DNA of 64,000 nucleotides. Origin: Gongronella butleri (lineage: Eukaryota > Mucoromycota > Mucoromycetes > Mucorales > Cunninghamellaceae). How positions within the stretch are numbered: position 1 is the first letter of the stretch; the number at the start of each line of letters is the position of its first letter. Shown here in pieces: positions 1-11,534 of the stretch. A model generated the notes under the pieces. The model was not told the origin of the DNA and ran no database searches. It worked only from the letters and a program-made list of their open reading frames with translations. Both the position numbers and the translations under genes were made by a program. The stretch spans positions 1,226,501-1,290,500 of the forward strand of contig JAIWZP010000001.1 of NCBI GenBank assembly GCA_025201375.1. The letters are read 5' to 3'.

Positions 1-1251
1 TGTCGTCCAATTGGTCAGGATGATGGACAAAGTGGTCAACGATGTCGAGACGGTGGCCAATGGCTTGTAAATGGGCGAGCGGAGCGGTGAGCCACTGAGT
101 GAGAAGGCGTGAGCCTGCAAAGGTGGACGTTCGGTCGAGCAGACCAAGCAGGCCGTCTTGCCTGCGGCCATCGCGCTGGCCCTGGAGCAATTCCAACGAT
201 GCCATGGCGGCGCTGTCGATATGCAGCGTGGCTTGCGACTGGAATGACGTGGGCGGCGCGAGCTGCGGTTTGTCGTGCAGGTGTGTGGCATTAATGTAGC
301 GCAATAAAGCCATGGTGGCGCTTTTGCAGGGGGCGTCTGTTTGTAACAACGCGTCGAATGCATCCGGAAGCGCGTCCTTGTCCATTGTATCTTCATCCAT
401 TGGTTGCGTGGTGGTGACGGCAAAGTGGTCCTGCATCCACAGCTGTGTTTCGGCGTCCAGTGGAGTCGCGTCGTGGTCTTCGTCGACGTGTGGCGCAGCA
501 GAAAAGGTCAAAGGCAGCAGGATCTCGCGTGGCTGGATGCGAAGCAGGTCGGTGCGCAGCGCGGAGGTCGTCGTTTCTTGCACAAGCACGTCGCCGATCG
601 ACACGTCCACCCAAGCAAGTTCAATCGCTCCATTTCGCTGAGGTTGGATGGAAACAAGGTAATTGTTCGCTTGTCCGCTTAAATAGCGGTCTTCGAGTAC
701 CGTTCCGGGCGTGATTACACGCGTCACCATGCGCTCCATCCCAAAATTGGCCTTTTCGTCATCCCCGGTCCTCGTGCCCACTTGCTCGCACACAGCCACA
801 CGGCATCCGAGCCGATTGACAAGCGTTTCCAGATAGCGGTCCAGCGCACGTGACGGAAACCCCGCAAACGCCACCACCAAATCACTTGCCATCTGCTTGC
901 GCGTCAGCTTCAGGTCTAGCAGCGGCGCGTACGTGGTGGCGTGCTGCTCATATAACTAAAACCACACACAAAATCATCGTTTTTAGCGAATATCTCGCTC
1001 AATTGACCCATTTGTACCTCGTAAAAGTCGCCCACCTGGACGAGCACCACGCACGCCGGATATTGGTCAGTGGCACGCCGCACTGCATCCATGACAATCG
1101 AGCCCGACGGCCTTTGTAACGGTGGTAACGCCTTTTTCGGCTGTATTGGAGGAAAAAGCGCGTCTGCAGGCCCTGCCCACACCTTTTTTCGTAGTGGGAG
1201 TGTTGCGCGGTACGCACGGTGTTGGCATACCAGCAAAGCAAATCGACGCAT
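1..1251 (-). CDS. MSH1: Mitochondrial DNA mismatch-repair protein MSH1 (MutS family), N-terminal part, truncated by window edge
   Basis: MutS-family mismatch-recognition ATPase, probably the mitochondrial member. Reading starts at the ATG whose first base is 1251, giving a basic, Arg-rich leader (MRRFALLVCQHRAYR) that fits a mitochondrial presequence. The mismatch-binding domain I motif VGDFYE is followed by LYEQHATTYAPLLDLKLT. A 62-bp GT-AG intron (1017 down to 956) joins the two exons in phase 0. The reading frame then stays open to base 1, covering domain I (AFAGFP, CEQVGT, MVTRVITPGT), the connector and the beginning of the core lever domain (GLLDRTSTFAGSRLL, QWL). The C-terminal Walker ATPase lies outside the window. 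A divergent WD40 gene starts only 226 bp upstream, so the two probably share a promoter region. MSH1 is preferred over other MutS paralogues because of the presequence; family membership is firm, paralogue assignment less so. Confidence 0.88.
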
Positions 1252-1477
1252 AGCGACAAAAGAAGCAAGAAAAAAGCGAAAAATCAGGAAAAAAGCTAAC
1301 GCGAACAAAAAAAAAAAAAAAAAAATAGGTCACGTGCAATTTGTTTCTCGGAAAAGCGAAAAAGGAGAAAAAAAGGGGGGAGGCGGGAGAGACGAGAAAA
1401 AAAAAAATGAATTCAGAAGTTTCTTCTTCTTTTTTTTGTTTTTGCTTCTTTGTTTCTCTTTTTCATCCTTGCCCCCG

Positions 1478-3883
1478 ATGGCGTCTCCCCCTCCTTCCTC
1501 GCGTAACGACGAAGACGACGAGGATTTTGAGGACGACGGGTCATTTTTCAGCCTTGACTATGAATATATTGGGCCACGGCAGCCTGTGTATCGTTCAGAC
1601 GACGACAACGACAGCGTGGCGTCGCACCTGTCGTCGTCGCCGTCGGCGCCGGCGTTTGATATGTGGGACGAGGATCTGTACAGCAGCAACGACTACACGT
1701 GGCAGAGCAACGATATGCGCCTGACGCATTTCATCAAGCATCGCCAGCGTCAACTTGCCCACACGTGGCGCGATGCACCCTCGTTTTGGCGCAAGGAACG
1801 CGGCTGGCCGCGCCAGATGCCCTTTAGCGCCACCACCACCAACCACGACCAAGCATCCCACGCCCTGAGGCTTGTCCCTGCAGATGATCTTGCACAAGCA
1901 GAAGGCCTCTTTTGCATCTATCGTGATAGCATCGTCCAATGTGGCCAAGAACCGCCAAAAGATCCACAATTGGCCTCGATTTCATCCTCGTCCTCGTCCA
2001 TTTCTTCTTCTTCCACGCCTTGCTCGCCGCCCACCACGACGTGCCTACCGCAAGGGGCATCGTCGGCCGTTGTTGAGCCTCCAGCCACGGACAGTGCCAA
2101 GTTTTGTGCGACACATTACTCGGTGTCGCTGCCATCCGGTGGCAACAACAGCAGCGACACCACGGCAAGCAGTAGCAGCAGCAGCAGCAGTGATGGCAGC
2201 AAAGGCAGCAGCTCCAATTCCAGTAAAAACGACGAAAACACGGCTACCTCGGGCAAAAAGGGAGACATTGGGGGAAAACAACAAGAAAGTGACGAATTGG
2301 AGGACAAGAAGAAATGCATCGAGCACTGCGTGCCGTATACAAAGTTTATTCGACGTATGGCCCATCCCAGGCACACGGCGTATTTGCCATTGGCATTTGA
2401 GCCCATGTGCTTTGATCAGCGATACGGGTACCTGGCTGTTGGCGGGCTCGAGGGCGAATTCGAGTTGTATTGTTGCATGGATCCTTCGGTGCCGCCCAAA
2501 AAGCTGTGGACAACCACCTTTAAAAGACACGGCAACCTCATGCTGATGACCAACTCGTTACAAATTGTGCGGTACGCATGCGACGACCACTCGTACGACA
2601 TTTACCTGTTTGCGTGCATGAACGAGGCAGGCATTCTCGTATATCGATTGCCGCCACATCACTATTGCATGCAGCATCCATCGACTATCCCCGCCCCCTA
2701 TGCGCATCTACACGCATTTGATCATTTGCCCATCAATGATGCTCGCGTCAGCCCGGACGGCTCCAAGCTGGTGTGTGTAGGCGACGGCCATCATGTCTTT
2801 GTCATTGATCTTGCATGTCAGCCCACACTCACGTTTGCCTTGCCTCACAAATTGACCATCCCACCGGCCATTTTGCAAGATTTGACGTGCTACACTTCCC
2901 AACACGTCGCTTGGAGCCCCACTGGCACTTATTTTGCACACACTTCCGATACCCACGATCGCGTCTTGGTCTGGCATGCTTCGACCTTGCGCCTCTTGTC
3001 CTCCATCCACACTGCGGGCTACACGTATGCCATCCAATTCCATCCGGTCCTCGACAACATCCTCGTCTTCGCCAATCGCTATGGCTATTTCCACACCGTC
3101 GATCTCCACCAACAGGCTACTGCTACTGCTGCTGCTGCTGCTTCTTCCTCTTCCTCATCCCTGTTTGGCGACAATGACAACGACACACCCGTGTCGCCCG
3201 CTTCTTCGTTGATTAGCGCGCCGTCTGCATGGGCCCCCTCACCAATTGCATCGTCATCGCCATCCGTCGTCGCACCACCACCACCGCCACCACCGCCACC
3301 GAGTGGAAATTACCAAAGAAGCGAAGATGATGAAAAATGCGACGAATTGCCCCACCCGCGCCAGGAAATCACCATGGTCTCGTTCCGAGGCGAAAAAGAC
3401 CGCCGCTTGCGTATTCTCGCCAAGATCAATGGCTTGCAGTGGTCCCTGGATGGCCTTTATTTGTATGTTGCCACCAAGAAACGTGTCCTCGCCTACGAAT
3501 TCATGCATCTCGCGCGCCAATTGCCTGGACGCAAAGTCGCATCGCTTTACTCGCTCGCTCGCACACAGCTCTGTTCACACCTCACCCTCTTTCAGCACAA
3601 ACGACGCCAATGGCACATTGCAAAGCGCCAGCGAACCACACAACGCTGCCTTTCACCACCACCAAGGAAACGAACACGCAGAGACTCACAGCCAGACCCT
3701 TCTGCATCTCCACCGTCTCCCTCGCCATCCTCGTTTTCCTCTTCCTCGTCTTCCTCCACCACCGCAGCAGAGAGAGCACGCCGCTATCGCCATCTCTGGC
3801 CAAAATATTGGACAAACATTCCCATCCATATCCGCCAGCAGGTGTGGCAGGACCTCAATCAGGTCAGCCATTGGTATCAATAG
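1478..3883 (+). CDS. WD40-repeat protein with a DUF2415-like segment
   Basis: Single-exon gene of 801 residues. I chose the ATG at 1478 because the in-frame sequence upstream (from 1070) overlaps the divergent gene and translates to low-complexity Lys and Phe runs. The N-terminus is acidic and Ser-rich. The central half has beta-propeller blades (around YGYLAVGGLEGEFELY and VLVWHASTLRLLSSI). The segment NDARVSPDGSKLVCVGDG resembles DUF2415, a short element found inside fungal WD40 proteins. Then come a Pro run (nine prolines) and a basic Ser-rich C-terminus. No catalytic motif is visible, so it is probably an adaptor or scaffold, but the function is unknown. An AATAAA-like signal lies near 4030. 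Poly-Ser and poly-Pro stretches may vary in length between strains. Confidence 0.8.
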   Translation: MASPPPSSRNDEDDEDFEDDGSFFSLDYEYIGPRQPVYRSDDDNDSVASHLSSSPSAPAFDMWDEDLYSSNDYTWQSNDMRLTHFIKHRQRQLAHTWRDAPSFWRKERGWPRQMPFSATTTNHDQASHALRLVPADDLAQAEGLFCIYRDSIVQCGQEPPKDPQLASISSSSSSISSSSTPCSPPTTTCLPQGASSAVVEPPATDSAKFCATHYSVSLPSGGNNSSDTTASSSSSSSSDGSKGSSSNSSKNDENTATSGKKGDIGGKQQESDELEDKKKCIEHCVPYTKFIRRMAHPRHTAYLPLAFEPMCFDQRYGYLAVGGLEGEFELYCCMDPSVPPKKLWTTTFKRHGNLMLMTNSLQIVRYACDDHSYDIYLFACMNEAGILVYRLPPHHYCMQHPSTIPAPYAHLHAFDHLPINDARVSPDGSKLVCVGDGHHVFVIDLACQPTLTFALPHKLTIPPAILQDLTCYTSQHVAWSPTGTYFAHTSDTHDRVLVWHASTLRLLSSIHTAGYTYAIQFHPVLDNILVFANRYGYFHTVDLHQQATATAAAAASSSSSSLFGDNDNDTPVSPASSLISAPSAWAPSPIASSSPSVVAPPPPPPPPPSGNYQRSEDDEKCDELPHPRQEITMVSFRGEKDRRLRILAKINGLQWSLDGLYLYVATKKRVLAYEFMHLARQLPGRKVASLYSLARTQLCSHLTLFQHKRRQWHIAKRQRTTQRCLSPPPRKRTRRDSQPDPSASPPSPSPSSFSSSSSSSTTAAERARRYRHLWPKYWTNIPIHIRQQVWQDLNQVSHWYQ

Positions 3884-5014
3884 AACAATCCCCTTACTTT
3901 TTTCGCCTTTTTTTTTTTTTTTTTTTTTTTGTTGCCCTTTCTTGTCTCTCCCCCACTCCCCGTCCCTACCCCCTATTTTTTTCTTTTCTTGATTTTACCA
4001 TCCCAACATCGGAAAATCGAACGTTTCAAATAAAGAGCCATCGCGTGCGTGCACCCGTCCCCCTCCTTTTCCTTCTCAATTCCTCATCTAGCCCATTTGG
4101 AAGCAAAAGATCCCCGCAGAAAAAGTAGAAAAACAAGAATTTCGCAAAATAACAGTAGACATTCGACCCGTCTCGTAAGCATATTGCATCAAATAGTCGC
4201 TTCTCGTCCATGGATCGCGCGTACCCCCACCCGGGCCATATTCTCCTGGCGTTTCAGGCAATGCCGCTTGAAAAAAAAAAAAGCCAAAAAAAAGCCAAAA
4301 AAAACAAAAATCAGGCGCCAACGTCGCATGATGTTGCACAAAAGAAGCATGTCTGATAGCACATCCACACACCCATTCCACCGGCTTCCCACCCACTAGA
4401 CTCGGAGGTCCCTAGAAAATGCATATCATGTCCAAAAATTGTCCCAAAGGCCGAGCAAGGAGACACACACCACACACCATAAACTCCATTGGCGCAATTT
4501 CCTCTCCTTTCTTTTAAAACAAGACGCTCTCAGTTTGTCGAACCTGAGTACTGGAACCACACCCCATGATGGTCTGCAACTTCCAGGGTCATGCAACGTG
4601 CAATTGCACCCTACAATCGCACGACAATGCACAAATGGAGAAAAAGAAGATAAAAAGCGTTTGCCCCGCCAGAAGGGAGCCAATGGCCAGCCCCTGATTG
4701 GGCGTGCGCGTAATAAAAAAAAAAAAAAAAGGAGGCGCTCGTCGCACGAAGCGCCCTTGATGTCCCTTTTTCGCCTCCCCAAATGGACAAAAAGTTGCGC
4801 GTCTCGCGCCATGGCAAAGATAAAAAGTACAAGTGAATCGTGTGCTGTCGTGCAAAGAGCAACAACATCAGGTGAGTAAGCATCAAATTAGCGTGGGTCG
4901 CAACGACGAAATCGCCCCACGCACAACGTCCACGGCCAAACACTGAGTTTCGTGAGTTTTAACCACGTATGGGGTAAGGGGCCATTTAGAAAAATATGTT
5001 TTATGCAATTCCTG

Positions 5015-5272
5015 TGTTTTGTCATGACCATCGAGATCGATTCTCGATTGGATCGGCATGTTAACTCAAAAAGGGCACAAAATATGAAAAAGAAACAAAT
5101 CAAAACGAATTTGGTACAAACGAATTCCATAGCCCCTGAAGAGTGTTTTGTCATGACCGTCGACATCAATTCTCGATTGGATCGGCATGTTCACTCGAAA
5201 AGGGCACAAAATATGAAAAAGAAACACATCAAAACGAATTTGGTACAAACGAATTCCATAGCCCCTGAAGAG
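5015..5272. repeat. Two-copy tandem repeat, 129-bp unit
   Basis: Copy 1 is 5015-5143 and copy 2 is 5144-5272. Both begin TGTTTTGTCATGACC and end AGCCCCTGAAGAG. They differ at only about eight positions, so the duplication is fairly recent. Both copies stay open in one frame on the plus strand, but this follows from the duplication and I do not call a gene. Confidence 0.9.
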
Positions 5273-6289
5273 CACTGCACAACAACTGGTTCCGTGAAGG
5301 GAGCAACGCGCACGGACTTGGTTTCATCTCAGTGCATTCCCCTACAGTTGCGCGCGGGCCTAAACGCACTGGAAATCGTTCCATCGTCCATTTGTTCATC
5401 AGACGCTCTTGAAAGACGCAATGTCTTTTTGTAATAAAGACACTACACTCCGCTGTCCTTCTTTCAATGAACCACATTTCGTAGCTGCATGGCGTGAGCT
5501 CTTGATGGAGGGCCATATTTTATAAAAATTGTCAATGTTTTTCTTTTCCCTCGCCCGTAGCCTTAGGTTGCCACCGATTTAACAATAGACGGTGGAATCT
5601 AGATTCAATGATGCATCCAATGGTCAAAACGGATTTGGCATATTACCACTGTATGTCATTTTGCGCGAATTTCAAAAGTTAATTTTAGTTATTTATATTC
5701 CAGGACTTCCGTGCTTAAGCTGATGTGTCTCAAACTTACGGTGGATGCTCGGGGATTCTGGCAAGTTGCGCCCTGCGCAAAAAAAATAAAAATAATTATG
5801 TGGTTGTGGAAAAAAATTGAGTGGTTCTCGCATTTTCATGTTTTCTGCAAGCCTGTCCACGAGTAACCTCTCCATCAGACGATTTCCAATTTAAACCTCT
5901 TATTCAGCGCCTTGTGGGTCGAATGCGCTTACCCGCAAGGCGCTGCGGTCGCTGGATGAAGCGCAATGCCGATTTTCGAAAATGGCGGATTTTCCAAGGG
6001 GTACATGTTATGTCCAGAAGCTCAGAGGCCGATTTTAGGTATCTTTCAGTGATAATACAATAGAACCTTTTATCAAAGATACAATGAGGTGGGAGAGCTA
6101 GGACTGAGGTAGAACGAGGGAGAGAGAGAAAAGAGAGAGAAACGATGTTATCAGGCTATTATATGCAAAAGAAGTGTCACACACGCGACAAATGCCAAGG
6201 TAACAATGTAAATAAAGAGGCATAGAACTAAGAGGGACGAAACAAGACGTTCACATCAATCATGCGGACTAAAAGGGCAAAAAACAACA

Positions 6290-7075
6290 AAATATTCTCA
6301 CACCACAACAGTACTGTACAGTCGCGGAATTGAAAACAGCGAAATATAGGATCTTGGATCGCCACGCCATTCACACACATGAGAAACACTTCTCTGTCAC
6401 CTGGAAATGCAATAAAACCCTGGGGTGAATCGACTATTTTTCTCGTAAAACGCAATTTGCCTTTTTTTTACGCGTCAAGGCAAAGTCGATGAATATTGGC
6501 CGCAGAGCCATGAAACACAGACCACCAGTAAAAGCGTCATCTGTTGCGTATGTGGATATCAATGATCACTGCAAAAAGCGAGTTCTAGGCAGATTTGATG
6601 CGCCCAGTGTGTTTGCAGGGCAACTTTGACGCGTGATAAACCGCGTCAGATGTCGATTTACACGCGCCTGTTCCTGATCAATTCTATGCATCCAGCGTCT
6701 CTCTTGCTAGTGGGCGCGTCAGCGGGAAAATTTGAGTGAGTTTTTCCTGCGCAATTCGCATTTGAAATTAAATCTAAAATTGCCCATTGCTCATGAACGA
6801 CTAGATGGACCACGCCTTCTTTTTGCGTTTTTTGTGATTTCTCCTTGCGATTCTTAATGTGTGCAAGTTTGGTCCAATTCTGGAGACCTGATTTTTCAAT
6901 TTTGGGTTGAGAGCTCGACACGGCCGTTTTTTTATTTGCGTTTGACGCGCCCGCAATCATTTGTGGCCGCCATGAGTTTAGCCTCCTTTGGTGTTTCTGG
7001 CTCGTCACTTCACGATGAGATGCGTTTCGGGACCGAAAAGTGCCTGGCTGGTGAGTTACAATTGATGTGTCACTA
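6290..7075 (+). repeat. Dispersed repeat family 1, copy A
   Basis: Shares an ordered series of blocks with 14595-15330 (same strand) and 40975-41640 (opposite strand): GATCGCCACGCCATTC near 6357, CAATTTGCC then AAAGTCGATGAA at about 6455-6490, TGTTGCGTATGTGGATATC at about 6542, ACGCGTGATAAACCGCGTC at about 6630, and the TTTTTCAATTTTGG block at about 6890. No intact ORF spans it and no terminal repeats or target duplication are obvious. Probably a decayed mobile element. Confidence 0.75.
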
Positions 7076-8044
7076 AAAAACAAACATCCTAAGAGCATCT
7101 CCGGATGAGCCTGTCCAAACGGTCCCAGATTTGAAACAAAGGGAGACCAAGGCAAAAGACTCGACGAGTGCCTTGATTTCCCGACAAGATGAAAGCACAC
7201 TCGGGGCGATTTGCAATGTTTAAACTAGGCTCAGGATTATTTTTTAATGCTGGCTCATCGAGATCACGACATAGTCATCGCGGGGCACAAGCTTTCTGAC
7301 CATCTCCTCGGGCATGTCAAAAAGGCGCATGCCGTTCGCGCGTTTTAGAGTGACTAGCGACTTTTGTATCATTTGTGGTCTGATTCACACGTTACGACAC
7401 CAAGCCGTGCATCGCGCAACATTGAGCACGCTGACGAGCTCCCGTTTTAGCTTGCATGTACTCGGAACGTCCAGAATAGCTGGTTGTGATGGCTCAAGGA
7501 AGGTGCCAGTGCCGGGAAATAGCCCATTCTCGCTCAAAACGGATGAATTCCTTCGCTTTACAATCAATTCAACTAGCAAAAGAAACTTTTTTTTGTTGTT
7601 ACAGTGAGGCAATTCATTGGGCCATCGACTGCTTACAAAAAAAGTGATGTGCTTGCATGAAAGTGCCATGCGTGTCGTTCATTTTTAGACTGCTTTGCGC
7701 AATGCATGGAAAAAAAGTGGCCACTTATGCACGCACGCTCTGCCAGGGGCCCGTAGCACTATTCAAGATCAAGTACCAGAAGCCACACTCGATTTCTCAG
7801 GTCATGCAAGATCACAAAAGGCAACCATTGGCCAAACGAAAGAGAAATGGCATGGTTTATTAGTACGTGATTATAAAAGCATGAGGCGCCAGCAAAAAAA
7901 AAAAAGAAAAAATATACTATTTTACAAGGATATATGGGAGGGGAAAAAAAAGAGCGAAGGCAAGAGAGGAAAGGGTCTAAAATTAGGGATGATCATGCAC
8001 AAATACGAAAAAAAGAAAAAAGCAAGAAAAAAAAATCGAACTGC

Positions 8045-9303
8045 CTAGTGCGGCTTGACGGGCGCTGCGAATTTCTTCATAAAGTCGACGCCGTACAGGT
8101 AGGATGAGATCATGACGATGCATGCGCCAATGACAAACACAAAGGTTGGCTGAAAGTTGAAGAGATAAAAGCTGATGATGCCGGAGACGATGATGGACAG
8201 GCTGGTGGCAAAGCCCTTTAGGATGTTGTCTGCGTATTTGACGACGATGGCGACGAGCAGACCACCGAGCGCCTGATTGGCAACGACGACCCATGTGAGC
8301 ATGCCGTATCCCTGGAGCAGACCACCCTCACGGATAGGCTGGCTATCATACATGAGCATGCCAATGAGTGAGAAGAATGCGCCCGAGATGCCCAATTGGA
8401 TGTTGCGCACCCACATGGACGTCTCGGATGTCTTTAGGATCTTTTCAAAGTAGCAGCCTGCGAATCCGGACGAGATGCAGCTGGTGATCACGGCAAGCAG
8501 GCCAATGAGCGGCGATTGTTGATGTGCCATGGTCTCCGAGGCGGTGGTGGCGGCAGACGCGGTCGACGCGGACGACGCGTCGTCGGCCTTGGAAGGCGAC
8601 GCCATGCTTTGAGATTGGACGAGCGTGACACCAATCATCAAAAGCACGAGAGCCATCCATTTGTCGCGTGACAGCGATCGGCCCAGCAACACCACCGAAA
8701 AGATGGCCGTCGACAGGATCTTCATCTGGTACGTGACCTGGAATGTGGCCGCCTCAAGATTGCTGAGGGCCACATAGAGCAAATTGTTTTGTAACGCATA
8801 CAATCCAGAGGGAATCAGCATCTTCAATGTCTCCTTGGGTCGGCACACAATCTCACGATGCACAAATGACACAAATCGCGCCCACGAAGCCTGTTCGTAG
8901 CGCATGACCGCAAGACACGCTATAATCTTGAGCACCTCGGCCAGAAACACTGCCGTCGAAGCAATGTACATTGGTTGTCCAGGCTGCTGCACAATCCTCG
9001 AGTACCGCATCATCAGCACAAGCGTGCTGTTTTGTACAACAAGCACAATCAGAGACAATTGCTTCCGTGTCAGGCCAAAATACAGTGGTTCCACTAATTT
9101 TTTTTTTAAAAAAAAGCGCAAAAGAGCAAAAGAGCGGTACCTCATCAACGATCGTGATCGTGCCTACCTCGTCCCCGGGGAGGCAAAAAGAACACACACG
9201 AAAAAAAGGGTAAAAACGTACCTTTGGTATGGCCGTTGGTCACGCTTGTCGGTAAAAGATGGTCTTTTTTGGCAAACGTCCGCCTTGTATGATATACGGA
9301 CAT
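8045..9303 (-). CDS. Nucleotide-sugar transporter, SLC35A family (UDP-GlcNAc/UDP-Gal type)
   Basis: Golgi/ER multi-spanning antiporter that imports a UDP-sugar in exchange for UMP. Two exons: 9303-9222 and 9093-8045, joined over a 128-bp intron (donor GTACGT, acceptor ATTAG) to give 376 residues. The junction creates TKVEPLYFGLTRKQLSLI, the usual SLC35A start of the first membrane helix. Family hallmarks follow: VQNSTLVLMMRYSR, GLYALQNNLLYVALSNL, ATFQVTYQMKILSTA, a Ser/Ala-rich loop, and the signature ADNILKGFATSLSIIVSG before the last helix. About ten hydrophobic helices are visible. The substrate cannot be fixed from sequence; A2/A3-type transporters are closest by motif. It lies tail to tail with nothing nearby (repeat interval downstream) and runs in the same direction as the next two genes. 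Confidence 0.9.
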
Positions 9304-9499
9304 AAGGTATGAATGGATGGGTGGCAAAAGGAGAGGAGAGGCGCAACGAGGTAAAAAAAAAAAAAAAAAAAAAATTGGGAGAGAGGGCAAGAAAAGGCAA
9401 TAGAAAAGCGAAAAAGTCAAATTTATTGGAATTGGGCGGGGTTTGATCCACCCGAATTCCTTGATCCATGGTTTTCATATAAAAAAAAAAGTAGCAAAA

Positions 9500-11238
9500 T
9501 TAGTAGTGGGTGCTCATGGTCGACAGTGGGCGCCCAATGGGAAATGGGGGGTTTTGAAGCGATCTCAATTGCAATGGCTCGGAATATCGCTTACTTGCCA
9601 AATTGTCATGCTGACCAGAGCTCGATGTGTCTGCCACGGACGATGTTGCGCCGGAGGATGATCCTGCGACTGGTGCTGGATTCATGGCCGAGCCGCCAGC
9701 ATCTCGATCGCGGCCATTGGGCTCATTTTCGCTGCCGACGAGCATTTGCAGCGCAGTGTCACGCATGACCTGCTTCTGGATCATGCGCGGGTACCGGAAT
9801 GCCTTTAGCTGATCGTCGGGTTCGGCATCCTCTTTGAGTGGCGGCCAAAAATGCCAGTACAAGCTATGTCTGCGCGTGCGTTGCTGGTTTTTGGCCTTTT
9901 TCTCATTATCCATAAGCGACAGGCGGCGCGTGCGTAGCAGCGACCGTGTCTGCTGCATAAATGTGATGGCCGAATCACGATGTGGGGGCGACGACGGTGA
10001 TGCGGGGGTCTGGTGCTGTTGTGGCGTTGTGGGCGTTGATGGCGCCGGCGACGATGTTGTGGGCGACGCGGGCAATGGCGGCAAACGCTCAAGCATGTGT
10101 GGCGACGGTGGGTCAGGCGTGACGCGCGGTACATACAGCGTGTGCGGCGATGCCGATGACATGGATGCGCGCGGTGTGCCCAATTCTTGCAGTGTTTGCT
10201 GCATTAAACGCAGTTTTTCCTTCTTGTATTCCTCGTACGACGTGCCCACACACCATGACACGTGTCGCGCCGCACGCACTTGCGCATGCTGTGGAGAAAG
10301 AGACACACGCCGCACTGCAGACATGGCAAAATCGCCAATTTCGTCGTTTTCGTCGTTTTCGTTATTTTCATCACGACCCATTGGCTGGATGCCGCTGATT
10401 ACTGCGCCATGTTCCTCATTGTCAGGAAAAGAGCCTTGGCCATCAGCATTCGGGGTCGTGGGGGTCGGCCGTGTCCGCCGCTGAACCCAGTCGGCAAAGC
10501 CTTGTAGCCATCGAGGCCGTTTGATGAGGCTGTTGCCGCTACCCTTTTGCTTTTTCTTATTTGCATGGGGTGTCGTCGGCGGAGTCGGTGCAGGCGGCGA
10601 TAATGGCGGCAGTGGCGGTGACGATGACAACATGATGTCAGCAATGAGCTCATGGCCTTGGTCCGTGTGATCCAATGGAATCATGGCGCTCATCTCTTGC
10701 TTGATCTGCCGCTGCAAATTGAGTTCTTGCTCAAGCAGTGCGCGCTGGTGCTGGATATACGAGTCAACATAGCGCTTCTTCGCCTCACGACTGGATGGGA
10801 ACTGTCGCAAGAAAAAGAAAAAAAAATAAGGGGAGGCCATGTGATCAGCCATCCATCCTGCAAAACGGCGTGTGAAAAAAAGGGGGGAAATTGGGCGGCA
10901 AATGCGGGGAGGAGGCAAAAAAAAAAAAAAAAAAAAAGCACGGATGGTGGATCAAGAGGGTGGGAAGGTTGCATGAATTCATTTTTTTTTCCAGCCTTTA
11001 CCGTGGACTTGTGATATTCCAGATTCGTCTCTGTTAGTGGACTGAGAAACGATTCGTGGTGGATGTGTAATTGCGGTGGGATGAACGTGTCAAAAGTGTT
11101 CACTGGCTCGATTTCCGAAAAAGACGATGTTTGCGTCTTGGTGGTTGGCGGCTCCACGTGCAATGGCGTGAACGAGCTGGAGGCCGAGCATGAAATCACC
11201 GGCAGCGAGTAGCGATGATGCAAGGGCGGCGGGACCAT
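9500..11238 (-). CDS. Hypothetical Ser/Pro-rich protein with short coiled-coil segment
   Basis: Two exons, 11238-11002 and 10801-9500, joined over a 200-bp intron (donor GTAAAG, acceptor GACAG, phase 0), giving 512 residues. I do not recognise the family. After exon 1 (Ser/Thr-rich, residues 1-79) there is a charged helical segment (REAKKRYVDSYIQHQRALLE, then LNLQRQIKQEM) likely to form a coiled coil. The remainder is disordered: Pro/Ser/Thr-rich blocks (SPPLPPLSPPAP), basic patches (RRHSLYWHFW) and many SP/TP sites, which would suit phosphorylation-regulated signalling or polarity proteins. No enzyme motif, signal peptide or membrane helix is visible. Splice phase and the even amino-acid composition across the junction support the model. 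Confidence 0.7.
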
Positions 11239-11534
11239 GGAAATAACTCAAAACAGCAAAGAAGAAAAGGAAAAAGAAAAAAAAAGAGAAAAAGCGAGCA
11301 ACGTCAGTGGCAAGGGCATGAAATAGAAAAAAAAAAAAAAAAAAAAGAGGGAGGGGCATGGTGACACTAAGATGGTGAGGGGGGTAGTAGCGGGGTTGTC
11401 GTTGCCCACATGATCACGACAACGACCACACCATAATTTTTAAAAAAAAAAAGAGGGCGCTCGGTTGCAACAGTAATGGAATGATAAAAATAAGGAGAAA
11501 ATGAGGTGAGGGGGATCTTTTATTTTCTATCATC

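Larger units (their letters stand above)
3884..8044. other. Gene-poor interval with repeats
   Basis: I could not support a gene here. It contains the 3' flank of the WD40 gene (poly-T at about 3908-3930), a 129-bp tandem duplication (5015-5272), one copy of dispersed family 1 (about 6290-7075), a TACTGTA heptamer at 6312 and a purine-rich tract at 6110-6145. A minus-strand stretch at about 4130-4260 reads as a plausible short exon (PGEYGPGGGTRDPWTRSDY), but I could not attach it to a gene. Confidence 0.6.

Noticed and set aside
1070..1477. N-terminal extension of the WD40 ORF
   Set aside because: It overlaps the divergent MSH1 coding region and translates poly-A and poly-T runs; the ATG at 1478 gives a normal start.
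4088..4396. Minus-strand frame containing PGEYGPGGGTRDPWTRSDY
   Set aside because: Looks partly protein-like, but I could not find upstream exons, a start or a family, so it is only mentioned in the interval description.
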